Below, in pieces: positions 61,188 through 64,000 of a stretch of 64,000 nt of DNA; the stretch's first letter is position 1; each line of letters opens with the position of its first letter. The translations under genes and the position numbers were made by a program. The stretch spans positions 1,116,001-1,180,000 of the forward strand of contig NZ_QDKL01000001.1 of assembly GCF_003346865.1 (NCBI RefSeq). The letters run 5' to 3'. The notes beneath the pieces were generated by a model. That model was not told the origin of the DNA. It ran no database searches and worked only from the letters and a program-made list of their open reading frames with translations. The stretch comes from Halobacteriovorax vibrionivorans (GTDB lineage: Bacteria; Bdellovibrionota; Bacteriovoracia; Bacteriovoracales; Bacteriovoracaceae).

Positions 61188-62939
61188 GTGTTTCGTACTT
61201 TGGCCTTTATCAATATTGTTCTGACTTTAGGGCTAATTGTTATTGGTGGGCTCGTTAGTGCAGACTTTACTGGTTTAGAGTGTACTTCTTGGCCTATTTG
61301 TTATGCACCAACTGTTGATAAGGCTTCAATATATCCGATTCTCCATAGAATTTTTGCTGGAATCATCATTATTTTAAATACGATTCTTTTTATAAAAAAA
61401 CCAAAAGAGAGAGCAGTTCGTTTAGGTTTATTCCTACTTATTCTTCAGTCACTTCTTGGTGGTATAAATTTTATCTATAAGTTACCTACATTAGTTAGTG
61501 TTTTTCACTTAATGCTAAGTTTTGCATATATTGCAATATTTGCTCAGCTATTTGTTCCTGATATTGAAAAAATCAGTGAAAAAATTGTCAGTTATAATCC
61601 CAAAGCTAAAGACTTTGTTTTTGTAATGCTCCTAATTGCATTGGTACAATTTTTCTTTGGCGGTGTAATTCACCAAACAGCAACAAAAGATGTTTGTGGT
61701 ATGGGTGAGAATATTAATATTCTTTGTAATACAGCAAATGGTATTAAGTTTTGGCCTAGTACTGTAGCGGCCCAAATTCACTCGCTACATAAGTATCTAG
61801 GGATACTTTTCTTACTTACATTAATTGTTTATCTATTTAGTATTATTAAGACTGCACTGAGTCTCCATGGGAGAGCTTTTAAGCAATTTTCATTTTTAAG
61901 TTCAAGTTTAGTTATCTTATTTTTAATCCATTTATTTAATGCAAAGAGATTGTTCTTATTAACTGATACGACTTACTTCCAAGTTCTTCACTTGTTATTG
62001 GCCGTACTAATAAGTTTAAACTTAATCTTTTTATTTCAATGGTTTAAAAAGTTCGAAGAAGTAAATCTTGGTGGATACCAGCATACATTTGCAAGTGATA
62101 TGTTAAGTCTCACGAAGCCTAGGCTTGGCTTATTAGTCGTATCGACAATCATTTCTGGAATCTTGTTAACTGGTGAGTATATCGACTTTTTCTATCTAGT
62201 TAATGCACTAGTTTTTTCAATTTTAATTGTAATGTCGGCCACGACTATTAATTGCTATATGGAAATTGATGTTGATGCCAATATGGTTAGAACTAAAAAT
62301 CGGGCGCTACCTGCTGGAAGAGTAAAGCCGATTTATGCTCTTATTCAGGGATGGATTTTATTTATAGTTGGTTTTCTCGCAACGTACTTTTTTGTTAATA
62401 CTGCGACGGCATTGCTCGGTGCGTTGGCATTTTTTTCTTACCTATATGTGTATACACCTATGAAAAGAAAGAGTCCTGCCGCGTTATTTGTAGGGGCATT
62501 ACCGGGAGCAATTCCACCAGTTATGGGCCGCACAATTGTCACTGGTGAGATTGATGGCCTTGCCATTTTACTCTTTACAATTTTATTTATTTGGCAGATC
62601 CCACACTTCATGGCCATCTCAATCTATCATAAACAAGACTATGCTGAAGGTGATATTAAGGTCTATCCTCACTTCTATTCAATTACTAAGATGAAGATCT
62701 GTATTGCTGTTTGGACATTTTTGTTAGCACTATCTGCTGTCAGCGGATACTTTTTCGATCTCAATTCAAAGAACTTTTTTATAGCTTCGATAATTGTTAA
62801 TGGATTATTTTTTGCTCAAAGTTTGCAAAGTTTTTTCATTGATGACGAGGAGAGTTATGTGGCTTGGGCCCGACAATATTTTTGGGGTTCTATAATCTAT
62901 TTACCTCTCTTGTTATCCTTGATGATTTTCCTTAGCTAA
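61188..62939 (+). CDS. Fusion of a CtaA-like half and protoheme IX farnesyltransferase (CtaB)
   Basis: A 583-residue membrane protein starting at GTG right after ctaA. Residues 1 to about 290 form a second CtaA-like module: GGLVSADFTGLECTSWPICY, HRIFAG, VIHQTA, HSLHKYLGILFLL and LHLLLAV, with the His pairs kept. From about 300 it is a UbiA-type prenyltransferase: SLTKPRLGLLVV, the NCYMEIDVDANMVRTKNRALP Asp-rich motif, and YAEGDIKVYP. This would add farnesyl to heme B to give heme O. The two parts are normally separate proteins. Confidence 0.9.
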   Translation: MFRTLAFINIVLTLGLIVIGGLVSADFTGLECTSWPICYAPTVDKASIYPILHRIFAGIIIILNTILFIKKPKERAVRLGLFLLILQSLLGGINFIYKLPTLVSVFHLMLSFAYIAIFAQLFVPDIEKISEKIVSYNPKAKDFVFVMLLIALVQFFFGGVIHQTATKDVCGMGENINILCNTANGIKFWPSTVAAQIHSLHKYLGILFLLTLIVYLFSIIKTALSLHGRAFKQFSFLSSSLVILFLIHLFNAKRLFLLTDTTYFQVLHLLLAVLISLNLIFLFQWFKKFEEVNLGGYQHTFASDMLSLTKPRLGLLVVSTIISGILLTGEYIDFFYLVNALVFSILIVMSATTINCYMEIDVDANMVRTKNRALPAGRVKPIYALIQGWILFIVGFLATYFFVNTATALLGALAFFSYLYVYTPMKRKSPAALFVGALPGAIPPVMGRTIVTGEIDGLAILLFTILFIWQIPHFMAISIYHKQDYAEGDIKVYPHFYSITKMKICIAVWTFLLALSAVSGYFFDLNSKNFFIASIIVNGLFFAQSLQSFFIDDEESYVAWARQYFWGSIIYLPLLLSLMIFLS

Positions 62940-63016
62940 ATCGTGGAAAATGTTATAAAAAAGGGTTAAAATTTAGCAATTCAATTTAATTAGGTATTTC
63001 AATAGAAGGAAGGTCT

Positions 63017-63823
63017 ATGGGATTTTTGACACCTGTTTATGCTGCAGTTGTTAGCACAACTTCTAAGCAGATGAGTCTTTGGGAGAGAATGACTCCTCCA
63101 GAAGACATCTCAGTTAACGGTCATTTAATTGACTGGTTATTTGGTTACACGACTTATATGAACTTATTTTTCTTTGCATTAGTTTGTATTGGTCTTTTTG
63201 GTTTCTCTTATAAATACGCAGCTAAGAGACACCCGAAGCCGTATTACACTTACGGAAACAAGAAAATTCATATCATCATTGCGACTGTAATTGGTCTATC
63301 GGTATTCCTAGGAATCGATATGAACATTACAAGAATTTCAAACGATGATTATGTAAACGTTTTTGCAAAGTGGCCAAAAGCTGATGAGAATCCACTTCGA
63401 ATTCAAGCTCTTGGGCAGCAGTGGGCATGGCACTTTAGATATGCCGGTGCAGATAACGTTTTCAACACAGAAGACGATGTTGTGCAATTAAATGATCTTA
63501 GACTTCCTACTGATCGTAAGGTTGTTATTCAAGTTCTTTCTAAAGATGTAATTCACTCTCTATACTTTCCAAATGCGCGTCGTAAAGTTGATGCTATTCC
63601 TGGTCGTTTAACTCGTATGTGGTGGGAGCCTACAAAAGCGGGAACTTGGGATATTGCATGTGCAGAGATGTGTGGAACATATCACTATAGAATGAAAGCT
63701 TCTCTGACTACTTATTCACAAGAAGACTTCGCAGTATGGCTTGCAGAAGCACAAGAGAAAGCTCTTCAAGAGAATGATCCTGAAAACCCTGAATTATTCT
63801 GGGGTTGGAAGTGGCAGTATTAA
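63017..63823 (+). CDS. Cytochrome c oxidase subunit II
   Basis: A 268-residue protein with two membrane helices (near residues 46-70 and 84-104) and a periplasmic cupredoxin domain with the CuA site: His in DVIHSLYFP and the CAEMCGTYHYRM set of Cys, Cys, His and Met. It receives electrons from cytochrome c. No fused cytochrome c domain. GAAGGAAGG precedes the ATG; the next gene is subunit I. Confidence 0.97.
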   Translation: MGFLTPVYAAVVSTTSKQMSLWERMTPPEDISVNGHLIDWLFGYTTYMNLFFFALVCIGLFGFSYKYAAKRHPKPYYTYGNKKIHIIIATVIGLSVFLGIDMNITRISNDDYVNVFAKWPKADENPLRIQALGQQWAWHFRYAGADNVFNTEDDVVQLNDLRLPTDRKVVIQVLSKDVIHSLYFPNARRKVDAIPGRLTRMWWEPTKAGTWDIACAEMCGTYHYRMKASLTTYSQEDFAVWLAEAQEKALQENDPENPELFWGWKWQY

Positions 63824-63852
63824 TTTTAAAATAATTTTTAGGAGAATATAAA

Positions 63853-64000
63853 ATGGCATTTTTCGAGCAACATATTCACTCAGAGCCAAAGACTTTTATC
63901 TCAAAGTATATTTTCTCTTTTGATCACAAAGTGATCGGAAAGCAATTTCTTTGGTATGGAATCATTGGTCTAGGTTTAGGTGGGATGATGGCCCTAATGA
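63853..64000 (+). CDS. Cytochrome c oxidase subunit I (partial, start only)
   Basis: The ATG at 63853 follows AGGAG by eight bases and opens a frame that runs to the window end. The first 49 residues read SKYIFSFDHKVIGKQFLWYG, where DHKxIG is the typical beginning of subunit I, then a membrane helix. The heme-binding part lies outside the window. Confidence 0.93.
   Translation, partial: MAFFEQHIHSEPKTFISKYIFSFDHKVIGKQFLWYGIIGLGLGGMMALM

Overview
The window is AT-rich chromosomal DNA with dense, short-spaced genes and no sign of prophage, insertion sequence, CRISPR array, rRNA or tRNA. The gene content suggests a Gram-negative, flagellated, aerobic bacterium of the Bdellovibrio/Bacteriovorax group (Bdellovibrionota), probably the low-GC Bacteriovorax/Halobacteriovorax side. 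Pointers are two short flagellins, a Tad (Flp) pilus locus, a cytochrome bc plus aa3-type respiratory cluster with a very large multiheme cytochrome, a TIGR04552-like protein, and many short exported proteins. The organism assignment is inference from gene content and base composition; no marker such as 16S is present.

Layout. Bases 1-4.9 kb: a FlgT-like exported protein, a peptide-binding lipoprotein, then pgpA-recA-recX on the minus strand, with a hairpin between recA and recX and three helically phased direct repeats upstream of recA. 4.9-13.6 kb: a TIGR04552-like protein, then a minus-strand run (hypothetical exported protein, Cys-rich protein, greA, recG, FHA-like protein, alpha/beta hydrolase), a UbiB/AarF-type kinase and a GNAT acetyltransferase. 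13.7-17.9 kb: two flagellin genes behind a FliA-type promoter, an RmlD-like sugar-nucleotide reductase, and a clear 6S RNA gene on the minus strand. 17.9-25.8 kb: a Tad locus with five prepilin-like proteins, a prepilin peptidase, CpaB, the CpaC secretin, a fused TadZ-TadA protein and TadB; no TadC is visible. 25.9-32.2 kb: an exported-protein region with a YD-repeat protein, a HEYGH metalloprotease-like protein, an aldehyde dehydrogenase, a PQQ-type sugar dehydrogenase and three very small exported proteins of similar design, two of them with near-consensus sigma-54 promoters.

32.2-48.6 kb: housekeeping and regulatory genes (CheY-like receiver, Lon, GlmU-GlmS, a UvrD/PcrA helicase, an AsmA-like protein, Ppx/GppA, a cyclic-nucleotide-binding-fold protein, a lipoprotein), a stand-alone FliG C-terminal-like protein paired with a coiled-coil protein, and a thiolase. 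48.7-64 kb: the respiratory region: a membrane-anchored HEAT-repeat-like protein, Rieske protein, split cytochrome b, an eight-heme cytochrome c with a coiled coil, cytochrome oxidase subunit III, a DUF420 protein, heme A synthase, a CtaA-like/CtaB fusion, and oxidase subunits II and I (the last cut by the window edge). Tryptophan dioxygenase and kynureninase-like genes lie inside this region on the opposite strand.

How the parts work together: the Rieske/cytochrome b/multiheme c genes and oxidase genes would form a quinol-to-oxygen chain, with CtaA and CtaB making heme A/O for the oxidase. The Tad locus would build a thin surface pilus and the flagellins the filament. The sigma-54 promoters in front of two small exported proteins suggest a coordinated export programme; this is the least explained part of the window.
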